Below, one piece after another: positions 1 through 8,038 of a stretch of DNA of 22,987 bases. How positions within the stretch are numbered: the first letter of the stretch is position 1; each line of letters starts with the position of its first letter. The position numbers and the translations under genes are program-made. Origin of the DNA: CAYMCV01 sp964389005 (GTDB taxonomy: Bacteria; Bacillota; Clostridia; Lachnospirales; Lachnospiraceae); the NCBI GenBank assembly GCA_964389005.1, contig CAYMCV010000031.1:1-22987 (forward strand), written 5' to 3'. A model generated the notes under the pieces. That model searched no databases. It was not told the DNA's origin and worked only from the letters and a program-made list of their open reading frames with translations.

Positions 1-71
1 TACTTAATTGTAATATATGGTTACTAATTGTGTCCACTTTAATAATATAGATCCATCAATTTGATTCCTTT

Positions 72-389
72 ATGTCAGAGCGTGCGATATTGGAAGTAAT
101 GGGCAGTAATGCAATATATGGTGACGTAAGTACACAAATAGAAGAAAATTGGAAAACGCGTGATTGCAGAATTAGTGTTTCTGAGATTGACGAAGTTCAG
201 TATTATTATATCAATAAAAAGTGTTTTGCATTAATTTTTTTCTCTTGTATTGTTAACGGAGAAGAAGGTACTTTTTCAATGGAAATAGCACTCAAGAGAG
301 AACAGGGTGAATATCTGGTAACCTCGGCGATTGTAGGAGGAGATTCTGAAATAGTGGAAGAAGTCAAAGGAATGTTCGGAGTGAATTAA
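72..389 (+). CDS. Small hypothetical protein, possibly a remnant
   Basis: A 105-residue reading frame with no family I recognise. It is soluble apart from a short hydrophobic stretch (FALIFFSCIV, about residues 52-61) that reads as a buried beta-strand rather than a membrane helix. The alternating strand pattern and the ending (YLVTSAIVGGD) recall the C-terminal half of small NTF2-like or lipoprotein domains, but this is only an impression. No Shine-Dalgarno sequence precedes the ATG at 72, and an in-frame TAG lies at 48-50, so no longer in-frame start exists in the window. It may be a decayed 3' part of an older gene or a real small protein with a weak start. The gene ends 136 bases before the xylanase. 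Confidence 0.4.
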   Translation: MSERAILEVMGSNAIYGDVSTQIEENWKTRDCRISVSEIDEVQYYYINKKCFALIFFSCIVNGEEGTFSMEIALKREQGEYLVTSAIVGGDSEIVEEVKGMFGVN

Positions 390-525
390 TGGGTTATTAA
401 GAATTGTGATTGATTTTATTGATAAAATGTGTAACACTTATAAAGTGACTGTGGTTGGAGAAATACTTGTATTGCATGTGGGGATGCGGCGATGCAGTCA
501 TAAAAAATTACAGGAGAGGTATTGT

Positions 526-2808
526 ATGAAAAAGAAATCAATTCAGAAACTTGCGATTGCCCTGGGAGTGGCAATCACCATGCTTGCAGGGTGTAGTGGT
601 ACCGGCACACCGGATTCGAGTGTTCCGGAGAGCTCTGAAGCAGAAGTACCGCAGGGTGAATGGAACGAGGCAGACAAAGAAACACTTCGTTATGTGTTTA
701 CGGAGGATTTCGGCGGACTTGCCGGGGTATGTCTTCCGGCTGCGGCAATGACGGATGAGGCGAGATGGACACTTGCTACGACACAGTTTAACGCTGTTAC
801 GTGCGAGAATGAAATGAAGCCGGAGTCATTTTTGGGCCAGACAGCCAATATCGGAGAAGATGGTTTCCCGATTCTTAATTTTGCGGCTGCCGATTCCATG
901 TTGGATAAAATCATGGAATATAATGCGACTGTAGACAAAGAAGAGAAAAAATTAAAAGTTCGCGGTCATGTGCTTGTATGGCATTCGCAGACACCGGAGT
1001 GGTTCTTCCATGAAGACTATGACGCAAACAAAGCATATGTGGATTCGGATACAATGCTTGCCAGAATGGATAATTACATGATGCAGGTTATGAGTCATTA
1101 TTATGGAGAAGGCAGTAAATATGACGGTTTGATTTATGCATGGGATGTAGTTAATGAAGCGGTCAGCGATTCGACAGGAGATACCAGAACCGACAATTCT
1201 TCATGGTTCAATGTCTTTAAATCGGATGCATATGTAACGAGCGCATTTGTGTATGCGAACAAGTATGCACCGGCAGATGTTAAGTTATTCTACAATGATT
1301 ACAATGATACCACAGCGACCAAATGCGACGGTATTTGCAAACTTTTAGAGAAGATTAAAGCAACTGAGGGCGCGAGAATCGACGGCATGGGAATGCAGGG
1401 ACATTACGACATGAACTCACCGTCACCGGCAGAGTTTGAGACTGCTGTCAAGAAATATGCCGCGGTTGTGGATGAAATTCAGATTACCGAGTTGGATATG
1501 AAGTCAAGCACCGATTACGATGGTTCAGATGTGAATGCTGAGTATCAGAAACAGGCATATAAGTACAAAAATATTTATGACGTAGTTTGTCGATTGGTAA
1601 ACGAAGAAAACATCAACATTTCCTCTATCATCTTCTGGGGAACGGATGACGGGAATTCATGGTTACAAAGTTCCAACTCCGTAGGTGGCTCCGCAGACGG
1701 CAGCAGACCGCAGTGCCCGTTGTTGTTTGATGCGGATTATCAAGCGAAACCGGCATTTTGGGCGTTTGTTGATTCATCAAAACTTGAACCTTGCATCAAT
1801 GAGATTCAGGCTTCACAGACGGATGAATTCAGTGTTGCAATTGAAACTGCATATGAAGGAGCAAATGGTACCAAAGTCAGATTCTATCCCGTATGGACAG
1901 AAGAAGGTGTGTCCGTGAAGGTATTGGTACAGGATAAAACGCAGGATGACAATGATGCGGTTACAGTTTATTTGGATACAGAAGACAGCCGTAAGGATGG
2001 CGCAAGTGTTTTACAGGCAACTGTAAAAAGAAGTGAAGCGGACGAAAGAGCCGACGGTTACGAAGCACAGCTTACGGTAGCGGCAGAGGGACTTGTATAT
2101 TTTCAGACTGTTGGATTTGATGTATGCGTAACCGATAACGACCAACTTCTCTCATGGAACGATACGACCAACAAGCAGGCAGAGAGCAGTAAGTATTATG
2201 GGAAGCTCTTATTGAAACCTTTTGCGACCATCAACAAGGGAACGGTAAAAATTGACGGTAAAGCAGAGGAAGCATGGAATGGCGCAACAGCAATGCCGCT
2301 TACCTTCGTAACGGCAGAGAGCGCGGCACCGGAAGCAACTGCCAATGCCAAAGTACTTTGGGACGAGGAAGCACTTTATGTATGGTTTGATGTTATAGAC
2401 CCGAATCTGGATGTGACAGGAAGTGAAGTCCATACCAGAGATTCCGTGGAAGTATTCATGGATGAGAATAACGGAAAGACGGATGCTTACGAAGATGATG
2501 ACAAACAATTCCGTGTTAATTGCGAGAATGAAGCGTCGTTTAACGGAACCAAGAGTGTCGAAGAGAATATTACCTCTGTGGTAACGAAGACAGATGTCGG
2601 CTACAGTGTGGAAATGGCATTGAAGTGGACTGACATTACACCGGAAGCAGGCGTGATCTTTGGTTTGGAATTGCAGATTAATGATTGCAAGAGCGGTAAT
2701 CGACTCGGTATGGTGAACTGGTACGATACCACGAATACCAGCTGGTCCAGTCCTGCATCTTACGGAACGGCACTGTTGGTTGATGCGGAGAAACCCGCAG
2801 AAGAGTAG
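526..2808 (+). CDS. Lipoprotein GH10 endo-1,4-beta-xylanase with C-terminal CBM9-like modules
   Basis: A predicted surface-anchored endo-xylanase of 760 residues that cuts the beta-1,4-xylose backbone. A lipoprotein signal ends in the lipobox LAGC (Cys23), followed by a Ser/Glu-rich linker. The GH10 barrel spans about residues 55-420 and shows ENEMKPES, VRGHVLVWHSQTPEW, the acid/base Glu211 in WDVVNEAV, the nucleophile Glu322 in ITELDM, and the late FWGTDDGNSWL. Residues about 422-565 form a divergent CBM9-like module, and about 566-757 a more canonical CBM9 module (KIDGKAEEAW, LWDEEALYVWFDVIDPN, RDSVEVFMDE). Both modules end with a similar W(N/Y)DTTN and YGxxLL pattern, so they are probably an old duplication. 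ATG 526 is chosen because AGGAGAGG lies just upstream and the lipoprotein signal begins there; an in-frame extension to 406 has neither. The gene is convergent with an HD-GYP gene and shares its terminator. Confidence 0.95.
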   Translation: MKKKSIQKLAIALGVAITMLAGCSGTGTPDSSVPESSEAEVPQGEWNEADKETLRYVFTEDFGGLAGVCLPAAAMTDEARWTLATTQFNAVTCENEMKPESFLGQTANIGEDGFPILNFAAADSMLDKIMEYNATVDKEEKKLKVRGHVLVWHSQTPEWFFHEDYDANKAYVDSDTMLARMDNYMMQVMSHYYGEGSKYDGLIYAWDVVNEAVSDSTGDTRTDNSSWFNVFKSDAYVTSAFVYANKYAPADVKLFYNDYNDTTATKCDGICKLLEKIKATEGARIDGMGMQGHYDMNSPSPAEFETAVKKYAAVVDEIQITELDMKSSTDYDGSDVNAEYQKQAYKYKNIYDVVCRLVNEENINISSIIFWGTDDGNSWLQSSNSVGGSADGSRPQCPLLFDADYQAKPAFWAFVDSSKLEPCINEIQASQTDEFSVAIETAYEGANGTKVRFYPVWTEEGVSVKVLVQDKTQDDNDAVTVYLDTEDSRKDGASVLQATVKRSEADERADGYEAQLTVAAEGLVYFQTVGFDVCVTDNDQLLSWNDTTNKQAESSKYYGKLLLKPFATINKGTVKIDGKAEEAWNGATAMPLTFVTAESAAPEATANAKVLWDEEALYVWFDVIDPNLDVTGSEVHTRDSVEVFMDENNGKTDAYEDDDKQFRVNCENEASFNGTKSVEENITSVVTKTDVGYSVEMALKWTDITPEAGVIFGLELQINDCKSGNRLGMVNWYDTTNTSWSSPASYGTALLVDAEKPAEE

Positions 2809-2847
2809 TCGCTTATAAAGTTCTAGTTTAATACGATAATATAAAAT

Positions 2848-2882
2848 AAACCGGCACTCCCTTTGATGGGAGTTGCCGGTTT
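2848..2882. terminator. Bidirectional hairpin terminator between the xylanase and HD-GYP genes
   Basis: AAACCGGCACTCCC and GGGAGTTGCCGGTTT pair around a short TTTGAT loop with one bulged base. A-rich and T-rich flanks on both sides suit termination in either direction. It lies 39 bases after the xylanase stop and 36 bases beyond the stop of the convergent HD-GYP gene. Confidence 0.75.
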
Positions 2883-2918
2883 AATCATTTTATGACATGA
2901 ATAACGAAACAAGTTATA

Positions 2919-4118
2919 TCAATCCGCTCGGACTGCGGTTACGAATCCGTCATCCATCATTTCCAACATGAGAAGTACAAGTTCCGGATCAAATTGCTTT
3001 CCGGCATTATCCGTTAATTCTCGTCGTATTTCCTCATCCTCTAAGTGTTCACGGTAGCAGCGATTACTGCTCATGGCATCAAAGGAATCAGCAATACAGA
3101 TGATTCTCGCATATAATGGAATGGATTTACCGGCAAGTCTTGCAGGGTATCCGTTTCCGTCATATCGCTCGTGATGATAATGGGCGCCGTCCCGGATTCC
3201 GGGGATTGCCGTAAAGTTAGCCAGTAATTCATCACCCAATGTGGTGTGAGATTTAATGGTCTCGTACTCTTCTTTGGTCAACGGTCCGGGCTTTTTTAGG
3301 ACATTATCCGGAATTCCGATTTTACCGCAATCATGCATCAGTCCGATCTGATATACACGTTGCACTTCTTCCTCATCTAATTTATCTCTTCGTGCAATCT
3401 CTGCGGCGTATTCCGCAACACGTGAAGAATGTCCGCGTGTGTAAGTATCCTTGGCATCGATAAAACCGGTAAACGTACTGATGGACTGGTTGATAATCGC
3501 CATATCCAGTTCCTGACGTGCCTTGTACTGTCTTGTTTTGAGCGATACAGTAATGTTCATTAGTGCAGCCATAATCCATAAGATGGTAAGCACAAGCAGA
3601 ATCTTGGCAGTCAACAACTGACTTACCTTCATGATGCGATATCCCTGCAAAGTATAACTTTGTAATTCCAAAAGGTTTTTGGAATTGATGACGGCACCGA
3701 ATGTCGCTTGGGATTGCGGTGCAACGGTTGCAGATTCATTTTTGGCTACAAAAGTAATAATATTATCTTTGATGGTATAATCGCCATTCCAGGAACTGTC
3801 CAAAACGGAATTCTCGGAATAAACCATTCTGACGTACCAGTCTTTGAATACGACATTGGAATTATTGGTAAGAATTCCGTCATATTCCGCACCAAGCGGT
3901 TCATTCGGATGCAAATCCCGATCCTGCCACTGTTTGGATACGGTAATTGTCATGATTAAGTCATCTTGCGGTATGTTTAAGTTCTCGGCTGTGAACTCAT
4001 AGGTTCTGAGTTTATTGTTTTCGGTTGCAACGTAGATGAGCAAACCGATAAAAATCAATAACAACAGCACCAGTCCGCCTGCAAAAATCCATAAATATTT
4101 CCATGTACCTTTCTTCAT
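2919..4118 (-). CDS. Membrane HD-GYP phosphodiesterase with external CBM2-like domain
   Basis: A 399-residue predicted cyclic-di-GMP phosphodiesterase. Numbered from the upstream ATG (MLMKK), a membrane segment covers about residues 8-33, an external domain about 50-165, a second membrane segment about 171-193, and a cytoplasmic HD-GYP domain about 205-395. The HD-GYP signatures are intact: the HD pair His264-Asp265 followed by GKIGIPD, HTTLGDELL, HHERYDGNGYP (the GYP motif) and IADSFDAM. The external domain has the layout of a CBM2-type cellulose-binding module (VSKQW, GILTNNSNVVFKDWYV, SSWNGDY, APQSQATFGAVINS); this is a resemblance, not a tested assignment. The second ATG, 4118, is preferred because AGGGGG stands about 7 bases upstream of it, whereas it almost touches the ATG at 4124. 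The adjoining xylanase suggests the protein couples plant-polysaccharide contact to cyclic-di-GMP level. Confidence 0.9.
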   Translation of the reverse strand: MKKGTWKYLWIFAGGLVLLLLIFIGLLIYVATENNKLRTYEFTAENLNIPQDDLIMTITVSKQWQDRDLHPNEPLGAEYDGILTNNSNVVFKDWYVRMVYSENSVLDSSWNGDYTIKDNIITFVAKNESATVAPQSQATFGAVINSKNLLELQSYTLQGYRIMKVSQLLTAKILLVLTILWIMAALMNITVSLKTRQYKARQELDMAIINQSISTFTGFIDAKDTYTRGHSSRVAEYAAEIARRDKLDEEEVQRVYQIGLMHDCGKIGIPDNVLKKPGPLTKEEYETIKSHTTLGDELLANFTAIPGIRDGAHYHHERYDGNGYPARLAGKSIPLYARIICIADSFDAMSSNRCYREHLEDEEIRRELTDNAGKQFDPELVLLMLEMMDDGFVTAVRAD

Positions 4119-4124
4119 AAGCAT

Positions 4125-4446
4125 TCCCCCTTGCTTGGATAAAACTCAGTTTTGCTGATTGCATTTTTTATAGAAATGGTAGTTTGACTGTATAGTGTCT
4201 TTTGTTTGGATAGATTCCGGATGCGACGATGCAAATAGGCATTCATACTGCTACGCACACTTGTAGTATACAATGCATAGGGGCATTTTACAAGGAAATT
4301 GTTTCCAATAAAGATGTGCCGGGCGGATAAAAATTGTTATACATTGTTATTCACTTTTTCGAGAAATGTTGGTACTATGATGATACCGATGAAAAGAAAG
4401 AGAGCAGTCAGTATTGCTTTGGTTGTTATTACAAAAGGAGATTATC
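4125..4446. other. Intergenic region between divergent HD-GYP and MmcQ-GNAT genes
   Basis: About 320 bases with no convincing gene. Short frames here lack ribosome sites. It must carry the promoters of both flanking genes. A plausible one for the rightward gene is listed separately. On the leftward side I see only A/T-rich hexamers (TATAAA near 4165-4175) without a good -35 partner, so no promoter is called. Confidence 0.5.
4350..4378 (+). promoter_or_regulatory. Possible sigma-A promoter for the MmcQ-GNAT gene
   Basis: TTCACT (4350-4355) and TACTAT (4373-4378) are separated by exactly 17 bases, each matching four of six consensus positions. The predicted start lies about 60 bases before the ATG at 4447. 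Moderate to weak match. Confidence 0.35.
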
Positions 4447-5277
4447 ATGGATTTCAAAGAGTTGGATCGAATCAAAACATATTGTATGAATAAGCCTTGT
4501 GTATATGAGAGCAGACCGTTCGGACCGGATTTGCTGTGCTATCGCGTAGCCGGAAAGATATTCTGTCAATTGTCGAATAAACAGGAGTGGTTTAAGACGA
4601 CACTCAAAACCAATCCGGAGGCGGCCGATTTTTATCGACAGGCGTATCCCAATGTAATTGTGCGCGGATATCACTGTCCACCGGTACAGCAGCCCTATTG
4701 GAACACGGCGGAATTGTCGGAAATTCCGTGGGATTTGCTGGCGCGTATGATTGATGAAGCATACGAGGAGGTCGTGAATCATTTGCCGAAAAAAGAGCGG
4801 GAACGACTTCCGCTCCTTGCGAAATTTCGATTTGTCAAAACGAACGGCGAGAATGAAGATTTTATTCAAATGTGCGAGAAATTGGATGAAACTTTGGAGA
4901 AACTTGTCGGCGCAAAAATTGAACGAAGCAAATATGCGCAGTTCAATACCACCGAGAGTATATCCGACGCTATTGTCATATACGATAATGACACACCTGT
5001 CGGTTCTGGCGCTTTTCGCGGATATGATAATGATACCATGGAGTTAAAACGAATTTATGTGGATGCATCCTATCGTGGTTTGGGTTTGAGTAAAGAACTG
5101 GTTCGCAGACTGGAAGCGGATGCGAGAATACAGGGATATCGCCATGCGATTTTGGAAACCGGAGAACTGCTTGAGGCATCGGTTCATTTGTATCAAAAAC
5201 TCGGATACAAAGTGATTCCGAACTACGGCCCTTACGAGCAGATGTCGGAATCACTCTGTATGCATAAAAAACTATAA
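4447..5277 (+). CDS. MmcQ/YjbR-family domain fused to a GNAT acetyltransferase
   Basis: A 276-residue two-domain protein. Residues about 1-125 match the MmcQ/YjbR (DUF419, CyaY-like fold) family: YESRPFGPDLLCYRVAGKIF, the substrate-like PYWNTAELSEIP, and the closing helix LARMIDEAYEEVVNHLPKKERE. Residues about 135-276 are a GNAT N-acetyltransferase with the acetyl-CoA loop RGLGLSKELV (210-219), followed by strand AILETG and the late SVHLYQKLGYK. The acceptor substrate cannot be read from the sequence. ATG 4447 follows AAAGGAG with good spacing; the in-frame ATG at 4414 has none. The stop is 10 bases from the stop of the convergent gene, with no hairpin between. MmcQ-GNAT fusions are known in Firmicutes, but the role of the DNA-binding-like fold in them is unclear. 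Confidence 0.85.
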   Translation: MDFKELDRIKTYCMNKPCVYESRPFGPDLLCYRVAGKIFCQLSNKQEWFKTTLKTNPEAADFYRQAYPNVIVRGYHCPPVQQPYWNTAELSEIPWDLLARMIDEAYEEVVNHLPKKERERLPLLAKFRFVKTNGENEDFIQMCEKLDETLEKLVGAKIERSKYAQFNTTESISDAIVIYDNDTPVGSGAFRGYDNDTMELKRIYVDASYRGLGLSKELVRRLEADARIQGYRHAILETGELLEASVHLYQKLGYKVIPNYGPYEQMSESLCMHKKL

Positions 5278-5287
5278 AATTGTTCAA

Positions 5288-6181
5288 TCAGACATAGTAA
5301 CTGTCCCAGCGGCTAATTATGGTTTTGGCCTGTGCCGCACTCATATCGGAAATGGACATGAGTCGTTCGACGGCTTCCTCGGTTCGCCCGGCTTTGACAT
5401 AATAATCCACGCTGTCAAGATCTGTTTTGAGGAATGACATGCCCATAAACGAAATTCTGCCGTCTTGCGTTGGCTGATAAGGTACATAGGGGCTCGGTGT
5501 CGGAGTCGGCGCATCATATGTATCTAAAGTTTCCCGATTCTTTTGTTCATTTTTAGCTCGAATGGAGAGGTAAAGCCAGACGGCAAATATCAGTATGAAT
5601 ATGATAAAAATCGTGGCTTCGAGGTTAATTTCTTTGGTGTTTAAGTATTCCACATAGTAAGGAACCAAGTGTAGCGAAGGGTCTTCGCCGGGAAAAACAG
5701 CTTTGAACCATTCGCTATAGTATCTTCGCATTTCGCTGTCTAACGGTTGTAACTTCCCTTGACAGAGGATTTGACTTGAACTAAGTTCCGCATTGGTACC
5801 GTCTAAATATCGCCAGGTCTGCTCCTCCAAATTCTCATACTTGAAGAAATCTGCATTCACACACTCAACGGTCAACAACTTGAGTTCATCGGGGTCGTCG
5901 GTAAAAGCGGGGATTAAGTAATAGCGATACTTATTCTGTGTCGTCGAGACCGCCCTTCCGTTTCGTGATACGGTTTCATCGGCAGTTGCGTAACAACCGT
6001 AAGATGCGTTGATGTACATTTCAACGTGCATATTCTTTCGATAATCGTCGGCACTGATTTCATACAAATCCACTTCGGGCATCTTTAGAATAATGAAATT
6101 CCAGAATCCGGGACCGAAAATCGTCAGCGTCCCCAATAAAAAGCACCACTTTGCAAATCTTCCCCTCATACGAATCAACAT
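5288..6181 (-). CDS. Two-TM membrane protein of unknown function, last gene of the ECF region
   Basis: A 297-residue protein whose function I do not recognise. It may belong to the DUF6709-type membrane proteins of Lachnospiraceae, from overall pattern only. A membrane helix covers about residues 11-33, an external domain about 34-186 (YINASYGCYATADE, YRYYLIPAF), and a second helix about 187-207. A cytoplasmic tail follows with a Pro/Thr-rich linker (about 222-238) and a helical end (about 255-297, EEAVERLMSISDMSAAQAK) that looks like a small protein-binding module. GGAAGGGG lies 8 bases before the ATG. Although it follows the sigma/anti-sigma genes, a terminator separates it from them, and a promoter appears to sit inside that terminator, so it can be transcribed alone. 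Confidence 0.75.
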   Translation of the reverse strand: MLIRMRGRFAKWCFLLGTLTIFGPGFWNFIILKMPEVDLYEISADDYRKNMHVEMYINASYGCYATADETVSRNGRAVSTTQNKYRYYLIPAFTDDPDELKLLTVECVNADFFKYENLEEQTWRYLDGTNAELSSSQILCQGKLQPLDSEMRRYYSEWFKAVFPGEDPSLHLVPYYVEYLNTKEINLEATIFIIFILIFAVWLYLSIRAKNEQKNRETLDTYDAPTPTPSPYVPYQPTQDGRISFMGMSFLKTDLDSVDYYVKAGRTEEAVERLMSISDMSAAQAKTIISRWDSYYV

Positions 6182-6202
6182 GTTATTTACCCCTTCCTTC
6201 GT

Positions 6203-6250
6203 AAAAAAACCTGATTTCCAATCAAAAGTATAATGGAAAAATCAGGTTTT
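6203..6250 (-). terminator. Rho-independent terminator after the sigma/anti-sigma operon
   Basis: On the minus strand AAAACCTGATTTTTCCAT pairs with ATTGGAAATCAGGTTTT and is followed by a run of seven T. It begins just after the stop codon of the leftward gene ending at 6257. It overlaps the predicted promoter of the next gene. Confidence 0.75.
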
Positions 6251-6255
6251 GTAAA
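6227..6255 (-). promoter_or_regulatory. Sigma-A promoter embedded in the terminator hairpin
   Basis: On the minus strand TTTACA (6255-6250) and TATACT (6232-6227) each match five of six consensus bases and are exactly 17 bases apart. The -35 box starts 1 base beyond the upstream stop codon and the -10 box lies in the hairpin loop. Transcription would begin near 6220, inside the 3' arm, so the new transcript would lack the 5' arm and not terminate itself. Confidence 0.55.
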
Positions 6256-6256
6256 T

Positions 6257-7171
6257 CTATAAATCAAACGTATAGGTCTCTGTTGTTTCGTCTTTTAGAT
6301 AAGTTACGATTGCTTGCGTGCGGTCGCGATTCAATTCCAGACTTTGGTAGATATAGCCGTTTAATTCCGTGTATTCGGTTTCGGTGCCTTCATCCGTAAG
6401 AGATGTGGATTCGGTAAAATAACAACCGGTAATGACTTCTTCACCGTTTTCGTTCAGGACCGTGCGCACGCAGAAAGAGTTGTCATTCACGAATCGTAAA
6501 TGCCCATCGGTTACGGCATAGACCGGTTCTCGCGAATAGTCGGTATCAATCATGGAATCGGTAACGACTGCATAATAAATTGAATATCCGCTTCCGAATG
6601 CGCGCCCTTCTTCGGTCATGAAATCGGACGGAAGGTAACTTTCATCGAAGTGAACATGCTCTTTCTCGATATAGCAGGTATAGATATAGGTGATTTCGTT
6701 GTCGCCTGTAAGCAGCGCATATTCATAGCCATTGCCTGCATTTTCTATGGCAATGTATGCCGGAAAATTGAATTTCTTTTTCTCGTCTTTTAGAAGGATT
6801 TTTCGTTTGTCGCCATAGGTTTTACCGGTATTTTCGAGTCGGTCGATTTCACGTTGATAGGTTTCCGTGTCATAAGTACAACGCAGATAAGTTTCCACGG
6901 TCGGGTCAAAAATACCCAGACGGTAAGAGTGGTAAAAATCAATATCCGTTGCACTGTCGGGAATCGTCTCCGGAAAGACGATATACCCGGTTTCGATGCA
7001 TTCTTCCGTAAAAATCGACGCGTAATCATTGACGTCCCGTGTGACTTTTGCGGGTCCGCCGATAAAAATAAAATAGAAGAGTGCTATAAAACCTACAAAA
7101 AGCGTCAGACACATAACGGCAACGCCGATGATTCCCCATTTGATGATTCGTTTGGCTTTGATTCGATTCAT
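6257..7171 (-). CDS. Membrane protein repeating the external domain of the neighbouring anti-sigma factor
   Basis: A 304-residue single-pass protein: a short basic cytoplasmic start, a membrane helix at about residues 12-37, then a large external domain. Residues about 62-185 align with the external part of the anti-sigma encoded just upstream: FP near the start, FYH versus FYY, ETYLRCTY versus EYQIYLKMTY, identical GYEYAL (148-153), YIY, and FDESYLPSDF versus FDESKLPKDY. There is no zinc-finger domain, so it cannot itself hold a sigma factor in the usual way. The start follows GGAGGT and lies 2 bases after the anti-sigma stop, so translation is probably coupled. It may be a co-sensor or competitor for the same external signal; that is inference. 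The residues after 190 have no counterpart in the anti-sigma. Confidence 0.8.
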   Translation of the reverse strand: MNRIKAKRIIKWGIIGVAVMCLTLFVGFIALFYFIFIGGPAKVTRDVNDYASIFTEECIETGYIVFPETIPDSATDIDFYHSYRLGIFDPTVETYLRCTYDTETYQREIDRLENTGKTYGDKRKILLKDEKKKFNFPAYIAIENAGNGYEYALLTGDNEITYIYTCYIEKEHVHFDESYLPSDFMTEEGRAFGSGYSIYYAVVTDSMIDTDYSREPVYAVTDGHLRFVNDNSFCVRTVLNENGEEVITGCYFTESTSLTDEGTETEYTELNGYIYQSLELNRDRTQAIVTYLKDETTETYTFDL

Positions 7172-7173
7172 TT

Positions 7174-7995
7174 TTATTGACCTCCGACTTCTGTAGGATA
7201 AATTCGAAAGACTTCGCGTTCCGACTCAAAAGGCAGACCGTATTGTCCGTAATCTTTCGGTAATTTCGACTCATCAAAATAGAGATTACGTCTGTCGATG
7301 CCTTGCAGGTAAATGTATTCGATGGTAGCATCCGCATCCGAGAAGAGAGCATATTCATAACCTTCGTCGTAAAGCATGGCATAGACGGCGGGGAGGTCAA
7401 ATTCTTCTTCGGTGAAAACGACAGGAATACCGGTTTCGTCATTGCAAATCGCACAGAGACGGTCTTTTTGCGCAGCATATTGTTCTGGCGTGTAAGTCAT
7501 TTTTAGGTAAATCTGATATTCCTGATATAAAGAATTACCCTTGCAGTCATAGTAAAAATCTTCCGGTTGACCGAGCAAGTCATCGGAATTCGGAAAGAGT
7601 GCCAGTTCCGAAATTCCGGTGTAATTCTGCGAACCGTAGTCAGTCGTTTGCGTGAAGTGCTCACGTACAGGTGCATCATCTTCGGTCAGTCGGCTTCGAA
7701 CGAACAGACCGCCGATACAGAGGAGCAGAACAACAATCACGATTAGGATTCCGGAAACAAAACCGATGGTTTCGTATCGATATCGCAGCAGGAGGCGCTT
7801 TAATTTTTGCCCCTGTCTGTCTTCCAGACATTGGTTCTTCGTACTTTGCTCACGCAAAGAGGCATCATAATCGCGACAGGCGGCGCAGGTTTGCAAATGT
7901 GCTTGTATCAGTTGTTCGGAATCCGACCCGGTCAACGCGTCGTGCGACAGCGGCAATAAATCGCGGACAAGGGAACATATATTGTTGTCTTTCAA
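7174..7995 (-). CDS. Zinc-finger (ZAS) anti-sigma factor with external sensor domain
   Basis: A 273-residue predicted membrane anti-sigma factor for the ECF sigma encoded in the same operon. The cytoplasmic part has the zinc-binding anti-sigma motif His33-x3-Cys37-x2-Cys40 (AHLQTCAACRDY), a basic stretch (RLLLRYRYE), a membrane helix at about 76-99, and an external domain at about 100-273. The last carries the GYEYAL and FDESKLPKDY motifs also found in the next protein. The start is probably TTG at 7995: AGAGGTGA stands five bases before it, while the in-frame GTG three codons upstream (8004) lies within that ribosome site. The family model is sequestration of the sigma factor until an external signal or regulated proteolysis releases it. 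The gene lies 43 bases after the short anti-sigma gene. Confidence 0.85.
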   Translation of the reverse strand: MKDNNICSLVRDLLPLSHDALTGSDSEQLIQAHLQTCAACRDYDASLREQSTKNQCLEDRQGQKLKRLLLRYRYETIGFVSGILIVIVVLLLCIGGLFVRSRLTEDDAPVREHFTQTTDYGSQNYTGISELALFPNSDDLLGQPEDFYYDCKGNSLYQEYQIYLKMTYTPEQYAAQKDRLCAICNDETGIPVVFTEEEFDLPAVYAMLYDEGYEYALFSDADATIEYIYLQGIDRRNLYFDESKLPKDYGQYGLPFESEREVFRIYPTEVGGQ

Positions 7996-8038
7996 GGAAG
8001 TCACCTCTTTTCCAAATCATTTTTAGCAGATAAAAACC

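Noticed and set aside
430..458. TGTAAC near 430 as an ECF promoter for the xylanase
   Set aside because: The matching -10 position reads TGGTTGG, not a CGGAC-like box, so there is no support for control by the local sigma factor.
2209..2508. Minus-strand reading frame inside the xylanase gene
   Set aside because: It lies wholly opposite a clear GH10/CBM9 coding region, has no ribosome site and a Cys/Arg/Phe-rich shadow composition.
482..4233. Shared GGATGCGRCGATGCA at 482-496 and 4219-4233
   Set aside because: Two 15-base intergenic matches with one mismatch could be chance in a window this size, and no third copy or structure supports a regulatory site.
4125..4446. Cyclic-di-GMP riboswitch in front of the HD-GYP or neighbouring genes
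   Set aside because: No GEMM-type conserved sequence or paired architecture could be found in the leaders.
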